Assembly: GCF_002211105.1 (NCBI RefSeq)
Contig: NZ_JPUA01000026.1
Span: forward strand, 208,052 to 272,051
Direction: 5' to 3'
Length of the DNA: 64,000 nucleotides
Source of the DNA: Halomonas campaniensis
GTDB taxonomy: Bacteria > Pseudomonadota > Gammaproteobacteria > Pseudomonadales > Halomonadaceae
The translations under genes and the position numbers were made by a program. The stretch's first letter is position 1. Each line of letters begins with the position of its first letter. Below are positions 44,922 through 57,886 of the stretch, piece after piece. The notes beneath the pieces are model-generated. The model did no database searches. It worked only from the letters and a program-made list of their open reading frames with translations, and was not told where the DNA came from.

Positions 44922-45959
44922 ATGACTCAACCGTTAGGCCCGGTCATGCTTGACCTTGAAGGCCCAAAATTGACGGCTGCAGAGAAACGCTTGCTGCTAG
45001 AACCGACGGTGGGGGGTGTTATTCTGTTTGCCCGCAATGTCGAGAATGGCTATCAGGTTCGCCAGCTCTGCAGTGATATTCGCCGTGTTCGTGCTGATTT
45101 GCTGCTCGCCGTGGATCAGGAAGGTGGCCGTGTTCAGCGCATCAAGGAGGGCTTAACCCGCCTGCCTGCCATGGCGCGCATAGGCGAGTGCTATCGCACT
45201 ACCCCGGAAGAGGGGCTGCTGTTAGCCAAAGACGCCGGCTGGCTATTGGGGATGGAGATGGCCGCTTGCGGCCTGGATCTGAGCTTCGCGCCGGTATTGG
45301 ATGTTGAGAGCGGGCTATCCAGCGTTATTGGTGATCGTAGTTTTAGTAGTGACCCCCAGCACGTTGTCCAGCTGGGCAGCGCGTTTATTCAGGGGCTTCA
45401 CGATGCCGGTATGGCTGCGGTGGGTAAGCATTTCCCTGGCCATGGCGGCGTTGCGGCGGACTCCCACGTTGCATTGCCGGTAGATGACCGCCCGCTGGAG
45501 GTGATTAAACAGCATGATCTCGTTCCCTTTACCCAGTTGGCCTCACAGCTGGATGGCGTCATGCCTGCGCACGTTATTTATAGCGCCTTCGATACACGCC
45601 CCGCAGGATTTTCTCCCACCTGGTTGGGCATGCTTCGGGAGTCGCTAGGCTTTAAAGGCTGCGTTTTTTCTGATGACCTAAGTATGGCAGGCGCTCACGA
45701 AGCAGGTGACCCCAAAGCGCGAGCCCAGGCAGCGCTGGCCGCCGGTTGCGATATGCTACTGGTATGTAATGACCGAGCCGCCGCGCTTGATGTGATGGAT
45801 GCCTGCCAGGGAATCAATACCAAGCGCCCCGCCAAACTGCGCTATAGCCGTGCTCGGCCAGACCTGGACGCGCTGAGTGCACTGGGCCGTTGGCGTCGTA
45901 CTCACGCTAAGCTGGAGGCGCTAGCGGATAAGCCCCAGACCAGCGCGGAAACCGAGTAG
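44922..45959 (+). CDS. nagZ: Beta-N-acetylhexosaminidase NagZ
   Basis: A 345-residue family GH3 cytoplasmic enzyme that removes GlcNAc from anhydro-muropeptides in wall recycling, generating AmpR-inducing ligands in species with AmpC. The catalytic loop KHFPGHGG...DSHVALPVD holds the His/Asp dyad and the nucleophile is in VFSDDLSMAGA. AVDQEGGRVQR is the substrate-binding strand. It has its own promoter with a palindromic operator. hpt follows. Confidence 0.95.
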   Translation: MTQPLGPVMLDLEGPKLTAAEKRLLLEPTVGGVILFARNVENGYQVRQLCSDIRRVRADLLLAVDQEGGRVQRIKEGLTRLPAMARIGECYRTTPEEGLLLAKDAGWLLGMEMAACGLDLSFAPVLDVESGLSSVIGDRSFSSDPQHVVQLGSAFIQGLHDAGMAAVGKHFPGHGGVAADSHVALPVDDRPLEVIKQHDLVPFTQLASQLDGVMPAHVIYSAFDTRPAGFSPTWLGMLRESLGFKGCVFSDDLSMAGAHEAGDPKARAQAALAAGCDMLLVCNDRAAALDVMDACQGINTKRPAKLRYSRARPDLDALSALGRWRRTHAKLEALADKPQTSAETE

Positions 45960-46046
45960 GCCCAGCGCGGAAGCAGAGCAAGCCAAACGCTAAATAAATC
46001 CCTTTTTTGAATAATTGAAGCCTATAACCCGCCGTGGAGTTGGTAG

Positions 46047-46625
46047 ATGTCAAAGCTGGATAAAGAAGCATTAGAGTCGCTGGACTCGATGCGCGAATTG
46101 ATGGATAACGCAGACTGCCTGATTTCTCAGCAAGAGGTGGAGCGGGCGCTTGATCGTATGGCGGAAGCGATTACGCGAGATTTAGGCGATAAGCTACCGG
46201 TTTTTTACTGTGTGATGAACGGAGGCCTGATTACCACAGGGCATCTACTTACTCGTCTTGGCTTTCCACTGGAAGTCGATTATCTGCACGCCACTCGCTA
46301 CCGCAATGAGCTGCGCGGCGGCGAGCTCTTCTGGCGGGTTTCACCTGAGGTGCCAATGGCCGGTCGCCACGTGGTTATTGTTGACGATATTCTGGATGAG
46401 GGGGCGACGCTGGCGGCCATTCTGGCTTACTGCGAAGAGGCCCAAGCTGCCAGTGTCACCACAGCAGTGCTGGTCGATAAACAGCACGACCGCAAAGCCG
46501 TGCCTGGATTGAAAGCTGACTACTGCAGTCTGGAAGTGGCCGACCGCTATGTGTTTGGCTTTGGCATGGATTACAAAGGCTACTGGCGCAACGCGCCCGG
46601 GATTTTTGCCCCCAAGGGTATGTAA
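46047..46625 (+). CDS. hpt: Hypoxanthine-guanine phosphoribosyltransferase
   Basis: A 192-residue type I phosphoribosyltransferase with the PRPP loop VVIVDDILDEGATLAAI and the GGLITTGHLL, YLHATRYRNE blocks. It should convert hypoxanthine or guanine to IMP or GMP. It belongs to the HprT-like group found beside nagZ in this lineage. GGAG is eight bases before the ATG. It converges on ppsR 30 bases away. Confidence 0.85.
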   Translation: MSKLDKEALESLDSMRELMDNADCLISQQEVERALDRMAEAITRDLGDKLPVFYCVMNGGLITTGHLLTRLGFPLEVDYLHATRYRNELRGGELFWRVSPEVPMAGRHVVIVDDILDEGATLAAILAYCEEAQAASVTTAVLVDKQHDRKAVPGLKADYCSLEVADRYVFGFGMDYKGYWRNAPGIFAPKGM

Positions 46626-46655
46626 TCCGCTGAGGGCTTGCCGTGGTTTTGCAGC

Positions 46656-47489
46656 TTAGCGGGGCGAGAAACGCCTCGCTAGGCCGGTTTCAGCAATCAT
46701 CCGCGTTGAGATCTCCTCAACCGAGAAGCGTGTCGCATCTATATAGGGGATATGCATGGTGCGGTAGAGCGACTCAGCCTGCTCTACTTCCTGCAGACAC
46801 TGATCCATCGAGCTATAGCGGCTGTTGGGGCGTCGTTCGTTGCGAATCGCCGATAAGCGCCGTGCATCAATGGTCAAGCCAAACAGTTTGTTGCGATGGG
46901 GCGCGAGCGCTTTGGGTAGTTTGAGCATACCATCTTCGTCTAAATCATCTTCCGTCAGCGGGTAGTTAGCCGCCCGAATGCCAAACTGTAGTGCCAGATA
47001 AAGTGAGGTAGGGGTTTTACCACAGCGCGAAACGCCGACCAGAATGATATCGGCTTTATCGTACTGGTGGGTGCGTGCGCCGTCGTCATTATCCAGCGCA
47101 AAATGCACCGAGTGGATACGATCCATGTAGACGTCATCGCTGCCAATCGAGTGAGTGCGCCCAACGCTGTAAGAGGAGTGGGTCTCTAGCTCCTGCTCCA
47201 GAGGTTCCAGGAAGGTAGAAAAAATGTCGACTTTAAACCCGGATGCCTGCCGAATTACATCGCGGATTTGTTGATCCACAATGGTGTCGATAATGATCGG
47301 GCGTTGGCCGTCGCGGTTGGCCGTTGACTCAATAATGGCGGCTAACGCCTGAGCTTTTTCCAGCGTATCGATATAGGGTTTGGTCTGCATATCGATCTCA
47401 ACATCGCTGAACTGGGCCAGCAAACTACGTCCTAAACTTTCCGCCGTGATGCCGGTACCATCTGAAATAAAAAAAGCCGTACGTTTCAT
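46656..47489 (-). CDS. ppsR: Phosphoenolpyruvate synthase regulatory kinase/phosphorylase
   Basis: A 277-residue bifunctional regulator that uses ADP to phosphorylate a threonine of PEP synthase and reverses this with phosphate. The P-loop [15 protein letters not shown] and the opening [18 protein letters not shown] are the DUF299 signatures. It is divergent from its target gene ppsA. ATG 47489 is preceded by GGA; GTG 47501 is in frame. The 275-base shared promoter gap has a CCAAT/ATTGG inverted repeat (about 47652-47670) but no certain site. Confidence 0.95.
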   Translation of the reverse strand: MKRTAFFISDGTGITAESLGRSLLAQFSDVEIDMQTKPYIDTLEKAQALAAIIESTANRDGQRPIIIDTIVDQQIRDVIRQASGFKVDIFSTFLEPLEQELETHSSYSVGRTHSIGSDDVYMDRIHSVHFALDNDDGARTHQYDKADIILVGVSRCGKTPTSLYLALQFGIRAANYPLTEDDLDEDGMLKLPKALAPHRNKLFGLTIDARRLSAIRNERRPNSRYSSMDQCLQEVEQAESLYRTMHIPYIDATRFSVEEISTRMIAETGLARRFSPR

Positions 47490-47764
47490 GACAAAATCCA
47501 CGGGTGAGTGATCCGGCTATTGTGAGCCGAGCCGTTTGTCAGCACAACGTATCATCACCGGTTGGTATTTCAGCGCCCCATGCGCCTGACTACATAAATA
47601 GCCCAAAATGCTTTGCTGTTGTAAAAATCCTCCACTCTCTTCGCTATTAGACCAATGGCGAATATATTGGCGCGATGCTAGGGTAGCCCAGTGAATTATC
47701 CATGATCCACGGCATTAATGCCCATATCAGTGGTCATGCCGATATCTATGAGTGAGGGGGTTAC

Positions 47765-50140
<2,376 letters not shown>

Positions 50141-50165
50141 TCGAGCCCTTCTCAGCTTTTACTTT

Positions 50166-50197
50166 ACGCCCGGCCATTGTGCCGGGCGTTGATGTTT
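50166..50197 (+). terminator. Probable terminator after ppsA
   Basis: A perfect 9-bp stem ACGCCCGGC/GCCGGGCGT (50166-50174, 50181-50189) with a six-base loop; the T tract after it is interrupted. Confidence 0.7.
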
Positions 50198-50251
50198 TAA
50201 TAGGCTACCCTTTTGGAGTGGTTTTTTTAACTTGTCATGGAGAGCGCTAAG

Positions 50252-52042
50252 ATGTCACCAAAATCGGTTAAGTTTGCGCTACCTGTTCTGCTGGTAGCGC
50301 CATTGTATAGCTGGGGGTTTAGCTATGAGACACCCTCCATTTCCCCTGAAAGCGAATCGGGCTATGAAGAGAAGCCCGGCTGGGAAGCAGAGTCTTTTGC
50401 GGTAGCTGCGGCCAACCCGTTAGCCACCGATGCCGGTTACCAAGTACTTAAAGCCGGTGGTAACGCCATTGATGCGGCCATTGCGGTGCAGATGGTGTTG
50501 AATTTGGTCGAGCCGCAATCCAGTGGTATTGGAGGCGGTGCTTTTTTAATGCACTTCGATGGCGATGAAGTGCGTGCCTACGATGGTCGTGAAACCGCTC
50601 CTCAAGGCGTTAACGGTGAGCTATTTATGCAAGATGGCGAGCCGCTGGCGTTTAATGATGCAGTGGTTAGCGGCCTCTCAGTGGGCGTGCCAGGCACACT
50701 GCGAATGCTTGAAAAAGCCCACGCTGAGCACGGTGAGCTAGCCTGGAAAGAGCTGTTTACCCCTGCTATTACTCTGGCCGAGGAAGGGTTTGAGGTTAGC
50801 AATCGGTTGCATACCAGTTTGGCAAACGATGAGTTCCTGCGCCAAGATCCAGTAGCAAGCCAGTTTTATTATGACTCAAACGGTGAGGCTATCGCTGTGG
50901 GCGAAACGCTCAAAAACCCAGCCTTGGCAGCCGTTCTTCGCCGCGTTGCTGATCAAGGCAGCGCCGCCTTCCACGAAGGGGCAGTGGCACAAGACATCGT
51001 TGAACGCGTTCAGAGCCACCCTGAGCGTCCAGGCAGTTTGACCCTTGAGGATATGAGTGGCTACCAGGCGCTTAACCGCGAACCGCTGTGTACGCCTTGG
51101 CAGCAGTGGGAGGTGTGCGGTTTCCCGCCGCCCTCGTCGGGCCACCTTACCGTGATGCAGATTTTAGGCATGCTTGATCAACAGCCGCTGCTTGAAGCCC
51201 CGTTAGATGATGGCGCTTCAAGCAGCGGGTGGCTGCACCAGTTTTTAGAAGCCTCGCGCTTGGCCTTTGCAGATCGTGGTCGTTATATCGCCGATCCTGA
51301 CTTTGTCGAGGCGCCGGGAGGCGACTGGTCACTGATGCTAGCCCCGGAATACTTGGAGCAGCGCAGTGCACTTATCGAAGAGATGAGCATGGGCGATAGT
51401 GCTGAACCGGGTAACCCTGGCGAACTTGCCGTTAGCTGGGCGAGTCAGCCCGAGCAGCCCGAGTACGGTACCAGCCATATCAGCATCGTGGATGAAGAGG
51501 GTAATGCAATGGCCATGACCACCACCATCGAGCAGGCGTTTGGCTCGCGAATGATGTCTGATGGTGGCACGGGGCTAGCGGGTGGTTTCCTGCTCAATAA
51601 CGAGCTCACCGATTTTTCATTTGCGCCTGAAGTGGATGGCGAGCCCGTAGCGAACCGGGTAGAGCCCGGCAAGCGACCACGTTCCAGCATGAGCCCAACC
51701 CTAGTGTTCGATCAGGAAACCGGCGAGCTGGTGGCCAGCCTGGGCTCACCGGGCGGCGCCGCCATTATTCATTACACCGCCCGTACGCTAGTAGCGCTGC
51801 GCGACTGGGGGCTAAGTGCTCAGGAAGCTCTCAACCTACCCCATGCCATTACGCTGGGTGGGGATGTTTATGTGGAAGAGGGCCGTTTTCCAGAGGCGAC
51901 CATAGAATCACTGCGCGAGCGGGGCCACACGGTAAGCGAGCGGGAGTTAACCAGCGGGCTCCAGGCCATTATGCGCCTTAACGATGGCACTCTGTTTGGG
52001 GGCGCTGACCCCCGACGCGAAGGGGTGGTAATGGGTGATTAA
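50252..52042 (+). CDS. ggt: Gamma-glutamyltransferase
   Basis: A periplasmic Ntn-hydrolase of about 596 residues that cleaves glutathione and other gamma-glutamyl peptides. An N-terminal hydrophobic signal (KFALPVLLVAPLYSWGFS) is followed by AAANPLATDAGYQVLKAGGNAIDAA, SSGIGGGAF and DGRETAP. The autoprocessing Thr starts the small subunit at GTSHISIVDEEGNAMAMT. The signal lacks the usual Ala-x-Ala site. The start could also be ATG 50237; 50252 has GGAG ten bases before it. Converges on the GDPD gene. Confidence 0.93.
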   Translation: MSPKSVKFALPVLLVAPLYSWGFSYETPSISPESESGYEEKPGWEAESFAVAAANPLATDAGYQVLKAGGNAIDAAIAVQMVLNLVEPQSSGIGGGAFLMHFDGDEVRAYDGRETAPQGVNGELFMQDGEPLAFNDAVVSGLSVGVPGTLRMLEKAHAEHGELAWKELFTPAITLAEEGFEVSNRLHTSLANDEFLRQDPVASQFYYDSNGEAIAVGETLKNPALAAVLRRVADQGSAAFHEGAVAQDIVERVQSHPERPGSLTLEDMSGYQALNREPLCTPWQQWEVCGFPPPSSGHLTVMQILGMLDQQPLLEAPLDDGASSSGWLHQFLEASRLAFADRGRYIADPDFVEAPGGDWSLMLAPEYLEQRSALIEEMSMGDSAEPGNPGELAVSWASQPEQPEYGTSHISIVDEEGNAMAMTTTIEQAFGSRMMSDGGTGLAGGFLLNNELTDFSFAPEVDGEPVANRVEPGKRPRSSMSPTLVFDQETGELVASLGSPGGAAIIHYTARTLVALRDWGLSAQEALNLPHAITLGGDVYVEEGRFPEATIESLRERGHTVSERELTSGLQAIMRLNDGTLFGGADPRREGVVMGD

Positions 52043-52050
52043 GGGAGCGC

Positions 52051-53943
52051 TTATTGGCGCAGCCAGTTGCGCAGTTTCACCAACATGAGCGCCCCGTCAC
52101 TTAATTCGCGCCGGTCTTGAATGAGTTCGGTTAAACGATCTGGGTAGTCGGTGATAATCGCATCGACACCCAGGTCAATCAGCGTCGACATGCGAGCTCG
52201 GTCATTGACAGTCCAGGCGTGTATTTCGTAGCCATACAGTCGTGCTAACTGAATTTCACCTTCCGTGATGCGGTTATGGCGTAGACCAAGGGCATCAAAG
52301 TTGCGCCGGTTTAGTGTTCCGGGCAGTATAAGTTGGGCCAGTAAGGTAACGCGTAATTCAGGTGCTTGGGCTTTGATATGCTTAAGTAATGATGGCGACA
52401 TGGTGGCCATGCGCATATCCATTAGCGCATTGGGAAAACCGCATGCTGTATAGCCATCGAAGGCACTCTGCTGGGTCGCCCAGCATCGATAGCGCACGTC
52501 GCTCTCTACATTTAAGGCCTCGATAACGGCATCGGCTAACGCCTGCGCTTGCCCCGGCAGGGGCTTGATATCGATCATTAACCCTGCTTTTCCACGCACT
52601 CTATCGAGTGCTTCGTCCAGGCCGGGAATAGCCTCATTGCGAAAGGCGTCGCCAAACCAGCTACCTACATCGTACTGTTGTAACTCTTCCCTGGTCAGCT
52701 CACCAAACTCGCGGTTATCGCCGGTTAAACGTGCCAAACTTCGGTCGTGGTAGAGCATCACCTGCTGGTCACGGCTCAACCGCACGTCAATTTCGATATA
52801 GTCAGCACCGTCAATCAGTGACTGTTCTAACGCAGCGAGAGTGTTTTCCGGCGCGACCATGGAGCTGCCCCGGTGAGCAATCACCGCCACATTGTCACGT
52901 ATCTCAAAGCTATTGAGTATCCACCACGCTTGGAGCCCGGCAAAAATAAGCACGCTCAGTTCTACCGCCCAGGCCAGTTTACCCGCATTGATGCCCTCGG
53001 GAGGAGGCGCTGGACGAGCTTCTCGGTGAGCCAACTGCATATAGAGACAGGCGGACAGCAGCGCGTTGGCGGCAATACCGATAAAGGTAATGGCCAGGGT
53101 AACCAGCACATAGCCGATTAAGTAGGCGAGCATCGCCGGGATAAGCACGGCATTATGCTCAGGTAACCACCAGAGTAGCGGCGTAAACAGCCGATCAAAC
53201 AACAGTGTAGCGAGTAGCGGTAGGCTGACAATCAGCACCAATAGCAAAAGTACTGCAGCGCCAATGGAGCGACGCCAACCGCGGGTTAAGCTAACGCTGC
53301 GTCTGAGCGCCTGCCACGGGCCACAACTTTCCAGCGCAACGAAGGGTAGCGCCAACAGCCAGCGCAGGTAGAGCCATGACGCTGCCCATATCCAGCCGAT
53401 AACCAGTGGCAGCGCGCAGGCAATGAAGTACCACAATACGGGGGGGCGCACGCGCTGAAGGTAGTAGGGGTCTATGCCGCTTAGCCACAGGTCGTAAAGC
53501 CATGCTAGCCCGGCCATAAAGGGGGCCAACAGCAGCAAGTGAGTGCCTACCTGGAGTATCACAAGACCGGCCAGGGCAGGCAGCCGGCGGGTGCTCAGCC
53601 ATAGCGCCTCAAGGGCCAAACGATAGTGGTTATCACGAGGTCTGACGGCCACCTGCAGCATGCCTGCCTGCTGCCAGTAAATAATCAGGAAGGCGAACCC
53701 CAGCCCCACCAGCATGCCTACCAGACCCAGCGGACTAAACAGTAGCGCGATCAATTCATCGTTGGTGACCACGGTACGGTTGAGTTGGGCTAGAAGCCAG
53801 CGTGTTACCCAGGTGATTGCTGGCAGCAGCAGGGCTGAAGCGAGCAGGGTAAAAAACAGGTGGTAAGCGATCAGGGGGCGAAGATGATCACGTAACGTGC
53901 GCAATAAGGCTGAGCCAAGATAGGTCAAAGGCTGCATCGTCAT
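52051..53943 (-). CDS. Membrane-domain glycerophosphodiester phosphodiesterase
   Basis: A 630-residue protein. Residues 1-340 hold about eight hydrophobic helices of the GDPD-associated membrane domain, and residues about 370-615 are a GDPD catalytic barrel with AHRGSSMVAPENT, GADYIEIDVRLSRDQ and MLYHDRSLARLTG. It should hydrolyse deacylated glycerophospholipids or act on a membrane lipid headgroup. The start is unclear, ATG 53943 or 53937. Such fusions occur in several proteobacteria and Gram-positives. Confidence 0.88.
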   Translation of the reverse strand: MTMQPLTYLGSALLRTLRDHLRPLIAYHLFFTLLASALLLPAITWVTRWLLAQLNRTVVTNDELIALLFSPLGLVGMLVGLGFAFLIIYWQQAGMLQVAVRPRDNHYRLALEALWLSTRRLPALAGLVILQVGTHLLLLAPFMAGLAWLYDLWLSGIDPYYLQRVRPPVLWYFIACALPLVIGWIWAASWLYLRWLLALPFVALESCGPWQALRRSVSLTRGWRRSIGAAVLLLLVLIVSLPLLATLLFDRLFTPLLWWLPEHNAVLIPAMLAYLIGYVLVTLAITFIGIAANALLSACLYMQLAHREARPAPPPEGINAGKLAWAVELSVLIFAGLQAWWILNSFEIRDNVAVIAHRGSSMVAPENTLAALEQSLIDGADYIEIDVRLSRDQQVMLYHDRSLARLTGDNREFGELTREELQQYDVGSWFGDAFRNEAIPGLDEALDRVRGKAGLMIDIKPLPGQAQALADAVIEALNVESDVRYRCWATQQSAFDGYTACGFPNALMDMRMATMSPSLLKHIKAQAPELRVTLLAQLILPGTLNRRNFDALGLRHNRITEGEIQLARLYGYEIHAWTVNDRARMSTLIDLGVDAIITDYPDRLTELIQDRRELSDGALMLVKLRNWLRQ

Positions 53944-54051
53944 TAAACGGTAAGAATGAATTCCCAGGGTGGCAGCAACCGCCACACCTGGCAAGAGACT
54001 CTGTTAAGACAAACCTAATTACTATGCAGGTCGTTGTTATGCAGGTCGTTG

Positions 54052-54546
54052 CTACGAAAGCGGCAACTCATGCTCGGCAACAATAATGCCGTTGTTATCT
54101 GCGTACAGCCACTGGCCGGGCTTTAGGGTAACGCCGGCAAAGGTGACATCAATATCACGCTGTCCATCACCGCGTTTATCACTTTTGCGCGGGTGACTGC
54201 CCAGCGCCTGAACGCCAATCGGTAGGGCAGCGAGTATATCCACATCGCGCACACAGCCGTACATGACAACGCCCGCCCAGCCGTTGGCAACGGCCTGCTC
54301 TGCGAGCATATCACCGAGCATGGCGCAGCGGTGTGAGCCACCCGCATCAACCACCAGCACCGCGCCGTTACCCGGCTCGGCGACAGCTTGCTTTACCATG
54401 GAGTTATCTTCAAAGCACTTTATCGTACGAATAGGGCCATAAAAGGCTTCAAGGCCGCCAAAATTGGCAAACAGCGGATCCAGCACTGCCACCTCCGGGT
54501 GTGCATCGCAGAGATCGGGCGTCACTATTTCAATCGCGTTTGTCAT
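54052..54546 (-). CDS. rraA: Regulator of ribonuclease activity A-like protein
   Basis: A 164-residue RraA-fold protein. In E. coli RraA binds RNase E and slows decay, while many relatives are divalent-metal aldolases such as HMG aldolase. The block [37 protein letters not shown] has the Gly and Arg/Asp residues shared by both. The second of two ATGs (54546) fits the GGAG spacing. Regulatory versus enzymatic function is not fixed by the sequence. Confidence 0.88.
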   Translation of the reverse strand: MTNAIEIVTPDLCDAHPEVAVLDPLFANFGGLEAFYGPIRTIKCFEDNSMVKQAVAEPGNGAVLVVDAGGSHRCAMLGDMLAEQAVANGWAGVVMYGCVRDVDILAALPIGVQALGSHPRKSDKRGDGQRDIDVTFAGVTLKPGQWLYADNNGIIVAEHELPLS

Positions 54547-54602
54547 CATATGCTCCGTTTATGAGAGGTTGGTATCAGCATAGGCTGCTAACCGGGCCGT
54601 GC

Positions 54603-54642
54603 AAAAAAAACGCCCCGCCCTGTAGAACAGTGGCGGGGCGTT
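54603..54642 (-). terminator. Intrinsic terminator after acnB
   Basis: An 11-bp outer stem (54609-54619 with 54632-54642) with an inner CTG/CAG, and a run of eight T residues on the - strand. It lies 94 bases beyond the acnB stop. Confidence 0.9.
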
Positions 54643-54735
54643 CGGTCATCGACTCAGAAGATGCAATTGATTACATCGTCTGCGATGGTGCGAGCATCGG
54701 CGATGGGGCGGTCTGTCTCAAGCGCTTAACAAGCG

Positions 54736-57339
54736 TTAGGCTTCTTGAGCGACCGGAATCACGTTTGAGGCGATCTTTTGATACTCCTCAATCTCGTGAA
54801 AGTTCATATAACGATAAATCTCGCCCGCCATGGCGTCAAACTCACCCATATAGCGTTGATACTCCTCAACGCTGGGTAGGCGTCCTTCTACTGCGGCAAC
54901 GGCCGCCAGTTCCGCAGAGGCGAGGTAGACATTGGCGCCATCGCCCAGGCGGTTCGTGAAGTTACGTGTAGACGTAGACACCACGGTGCTCTTCGCGGCA
55001 ACGCGGGCCTGGTTACCCATACACAGTGAACAGCCCGGCATCTCCATACGGGCACCGGCACGGCCGTAAATGCCGTAGTAGCCCTCTTCGGTCAGCTGAT
55101 GCTGATCCATTTTCGTCGGTGGTGCCAGCCACAGCCGGGTTTTTAAACTGCCAGCAGGCTGCTTCTCAAGCAGTTTGCCCGCAGCCCGGAAGTGGCCGAT
55201 GTTGGTCATGCAGGAACCGATAAAGACTTCGTCGATTTTCTGACCAGCGACTTCAGACAGCAGGCGTGCATCGTCCGGGTCGTTGGGTGCACAGAGAACC
55301 GGCTCTTTAATTTCAGCCAGATCAATTTCGATGACTTCGGTGTACTCGGCATCCTGATCGGCGCGCATCAAGCTGGGGTTGGCCAGCCATGCTTCCATAC
55401 CTTCAATACGACGGCTAATGGTGCGCTCGTCACCGTAACCGTTACCCATCATCCACTTCAGCAGGGTGATGTTGGACTTCAAGTACTCGGTAACGCTCTC
55501 TTCAGACAGCGTGATTGTACAGCCAGCGGCTGAGCGCTCGGCGGAGGCGTCAGAGAGCTCGAAGGCTTGCTCTACGGTTAGATCTTCCAGGCCTTCAATT
55601 TCCAACACGCGCCCGGAGAAGGCATTTTTCTTGTTGGATTTATCCACGGTCAGCAAGCCTTGCTTGATGGCGTAGAGCGGAATAGCGTGAACCAGGTCGC
55701 GCAGGGTTACGCCAGGCTGGCGCTTGCCTTTAAAGCGAACCAGTACCGACTCCGGCATATCCAGCGGCATAACACCGGTGGCAGCTGCAAACGCTACCAG
55801 GCCGGAACCGGCTGGGAATGAGATGCCGAGCGGGAAACGGGTGTGTGAGTCACCGCCGGTGCCCACCGTATCCGGCAGCAGCATGCGGTTAAGCCAGCTG
55901 TGGATAATGCCGTCGCCGGGGCGCAGTGAAACGCCGCCACGGTTCATGATGAAGTCGGGCAGGGTGTGGTGGGTATCTACATCCACCGGCTTCGGGTAAG
56001 CGGCGGTGTGGCAGAACGACTGCATGACCAGATCGGCCTGGAAGCCCAGGCAGGCAAGGTCTTTCAGCTCATCACGGGTCATCGGGCCGGTGGTGTCTTG
56101 TGAGCCAACGGTGGTCATCTTGGGCTCGCAGTACATGCCGGGGCGAACGCCCTCTAGACCGCACGCTTTACCGACCATTTTCTGGGCCAAGGTGAAGCCT
56201 TTGCCGGTATCTTTAGGCTGATCGGGTAGGCGGAAAACGTCAGAAGTGGGTAGGCCCAACGATTCACGCGCCTTGCCAGTCAAACCACGGCCAATGATCA
56301 GGGGAATACGGCCGCCAGCGCGTACTTCATCCAGAATCAGCTGCGTTTTAAGCTCAAAAGTGGTGATAACGTCATCGCTACCGTGTTTGCACACTTTACC
56401 TGCGTAGGGGTAAACATCGATGACATCGCCCATATTCAGGTGGGTGACGTCCATCTCAATCGGCAAGGCACCCGAATCTTCCATGGTGTTAAAGAAGATC
56501 GGCGCAATTTTGCTACCAAAGCAGAAGCCGCCAGCGCGCTTGTTGGGCGCGTAGGGGATATCGTCGCCAAAGAACCACAGAACGGAGTTGGTCGCTGACT
56601 TACGCGATGAGCCGGTGCCCACAACGTCACCCACATACACGACCGGGAAGCCTTTGGCTTTTACCTCTTCGATCTGCTTGAGCGGGCCAGTGGTGCCAGG
56701 GACGACAGGCTCAATGCCGTCACGCTCGTTTTTAAGCATGGCATTGGCGTGGAGCGGGATATCCGGGCGTGACCAGGCATCCGGCGCGGGCGAGAGGTCA
56801 TCGGTATTGGTTTCGCCGGGCACTTTAAACACGCTGAGCGTGATTTTCTCAGCCAGCGCCGGTTTAGACAGAAACCACTCGGCGTCAGCCCAGGACTGAA
56901 TCACATCTTTAGCGACGCTGTTGCCGTTCTTGGCACGAGTTTCTACGTCATGGAAGGCATCGAACATAAGCAGAGTGTGCTTAAGTTGTTCACCTGCTTC
57001 ACGGGCAAGCTCCTCATTATCGAGTAGCTCCACCATTGATACGATGTTATAGCCACCCTGCATGGTGCCCAATAGCTTAACGGCGTGAACCTTGTCGATT
57101 AGCGGGGAGCTTGCTTCACCTTTGGCAATGGCGGTGAGAAAACCCGCTTTTACATAGGCGGCCTCGTCAACCCCGGGCGGTACGCGGTTGGTGATCAAAT
57201 CGAGGATAAACTCCTCTTCCCCAGCCGGCGGCGTTTTCAGTAGCTCAACCAGTGAGGCTACTTGTTCGGCATTTAGGGGTTTGGGCGGGACGCCCTCGGC
57301 GGCACGTTCCTCGACATGTTGGCGATAAGCTTCAAGCAC
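54736..57339 (-). CDS. acnB: Aconitate hydratase B
   Basis: A bifunctional aconitase B / 2-methylisocitrate dehydratase of 867 residues. It starts with the HEAT-like domain special to AcnB ([16 protein letters not shown]), and the three cluster cysteines are in GSCMTNIG and GCSLCMGNQ. The swivel domain with [12 protein letters not shown] is internal. The GTG start has GAGAGGG seven bases upstream. AcnB can also bind its own mRNA when the cluster is lost. It is transcribed alone and ends at a strong terminator. Confidence 0.96.
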   Translation of the reverse strand: MLEAYRQHVEERAAEGVPPKPLNAEQVASLVELLKTPPAGEEEFILDLITNRVPPGVDEAAYVKAGFLTAIAKGEASSPLIDKVHAVKLLGTMQGGYNIVSMVELLDNEELAREAGEQLKHTLLMFDAFHDVETRAKNGNSVAKDVIQSWADAEWFLSKPALAEKITLSVFKVPGETNTDDLSPAPDAWSRPDIPLHANAMLKNERDGIEPVVPGTTGPLKQIEEVKAKGFPVVYVGDVVGTGSSRKSATNSVLWFFGDDIPYAPNKRAGGFCFGSKIAPIFFNTMEDSGALPIEMDVTHLNMGDVIDVYPYAGKVCKHGSDDVITTFELKTQLILDEVRAGGRIPLIIGRGLTGKARESLGLPTSDVFRLPDQPKDTGKGFTLAQKMVGKACGLEGVRPGMYCEPKMTTVGSQDTTGPMTRDELKDLACLGFQADLVMQSFCHTAAYPKPVDVDTHHTLPDFIMNRGGVSLRPGDGIIHSWLNRMLLPDTVGTGGDSHTRFPLGISFPAGSGLVAFAAATGVMPLDMPESVLVRFKGKRQPGVTLRDLVHAIPLYAIKQGLLTVDKSNKKNAFSGRVLEIEGLEDLTVEQAFELSDASAERSAAGCTITLSEESVTEYLKSNITLLKWMMGNGYGDERTISRRIEGMEAWLANPSLMRADQDAEYTEVIEIDLAEIKEPVLCAPNDPDDARLLSEVAGQKIDEVFIGSCMTNIGHFRAAGKLLEKQPAGSLKTRLWLAPPTKMDQHQLTEEGYYGIYGRAGARMEMPGCSLCMGNQARVAAKSTVVSTSTRNFTNRLGDGANVYLASAELAAVAAVEGRLPSVEEYQRYMGEFDAMAGEIYRYMNFHEIEEYQKIASNVIPVAQEA

Positions 57340-57886
57340 GTTGGGGCCCTCTCATTCACGTTTCATTTACTTTATGGTGATGGCCTGCACGATGCACGGT
57401 GTTGGCCGCGCAGTGGTTGTGAAGTGGGGCCGATCACATATGACATACGCTTGACAAACAGCGTGTGGTTGGATGGCTGCGATTCTACGGCAAACTGTCG
57501 ACAATGTTAAGCTGGCAAGTAGAGACGGCTCTTGTACTTTATGTTGATGCCAAGATTTAAATGGATCAAAAAAGCGCTTTTTATTAGTCAATTGGCTCAA
57601 AACCAGGAAAGTTTTTTCCCACTTCTAAGCTAACTTCCCGCTGTGCGGGTGTGATTCTCGTTACACCGCGTTACCATACTCCTCACTTTATAACCTTAGA
57701 GCCGTTTTACTGCTGTGGTACTTATGCAAGCGTGTTGAGTAAAAGTGTGTGGAGCATTTTTAGGCGCTTAACTACATTAGTGATAGGCGATGAAGGATAT
57801 AAAGAACGCAATGTTACAGGGAACTATAAGCGCCTTGCGCGCTTATATGTTGTACAATAGTGAGATGTAAGCTTGGTGATGGTGTT
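57340..57886. other. 547-base intergenic gap between acnB and miaE
   Basis: No convincing gene lies here. A 69-codon open frame (57651-57860) and a 77-codon - strand frame (57367-57600) have no ribosome site or family match. Visible structures are a CCCGC/GCGGG mini-hairpin (57637-57649), a perfect 8-bp inverted repeat ATAAGCGC/GCGCTTAT (57826-57833, 57839-57846) and a TACAAT -10-like hexamer (57853-57858). The gap holds the divergent promoters, but I cannot fix them. Confidence 0.5.

Noticed and set aside
45940..46000. Tandem CAGCGCGGAA copies at the nagZ end
   Set aside because: Only two short copies across the stop codon; more likely a small slippage event than a functional repeat.
57651..57860. 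69-codon + strand frame in the acnB-miaE gap
   Set aside because: No ribosome site, no recognisable motif and skewed composition; treated as non-coding.
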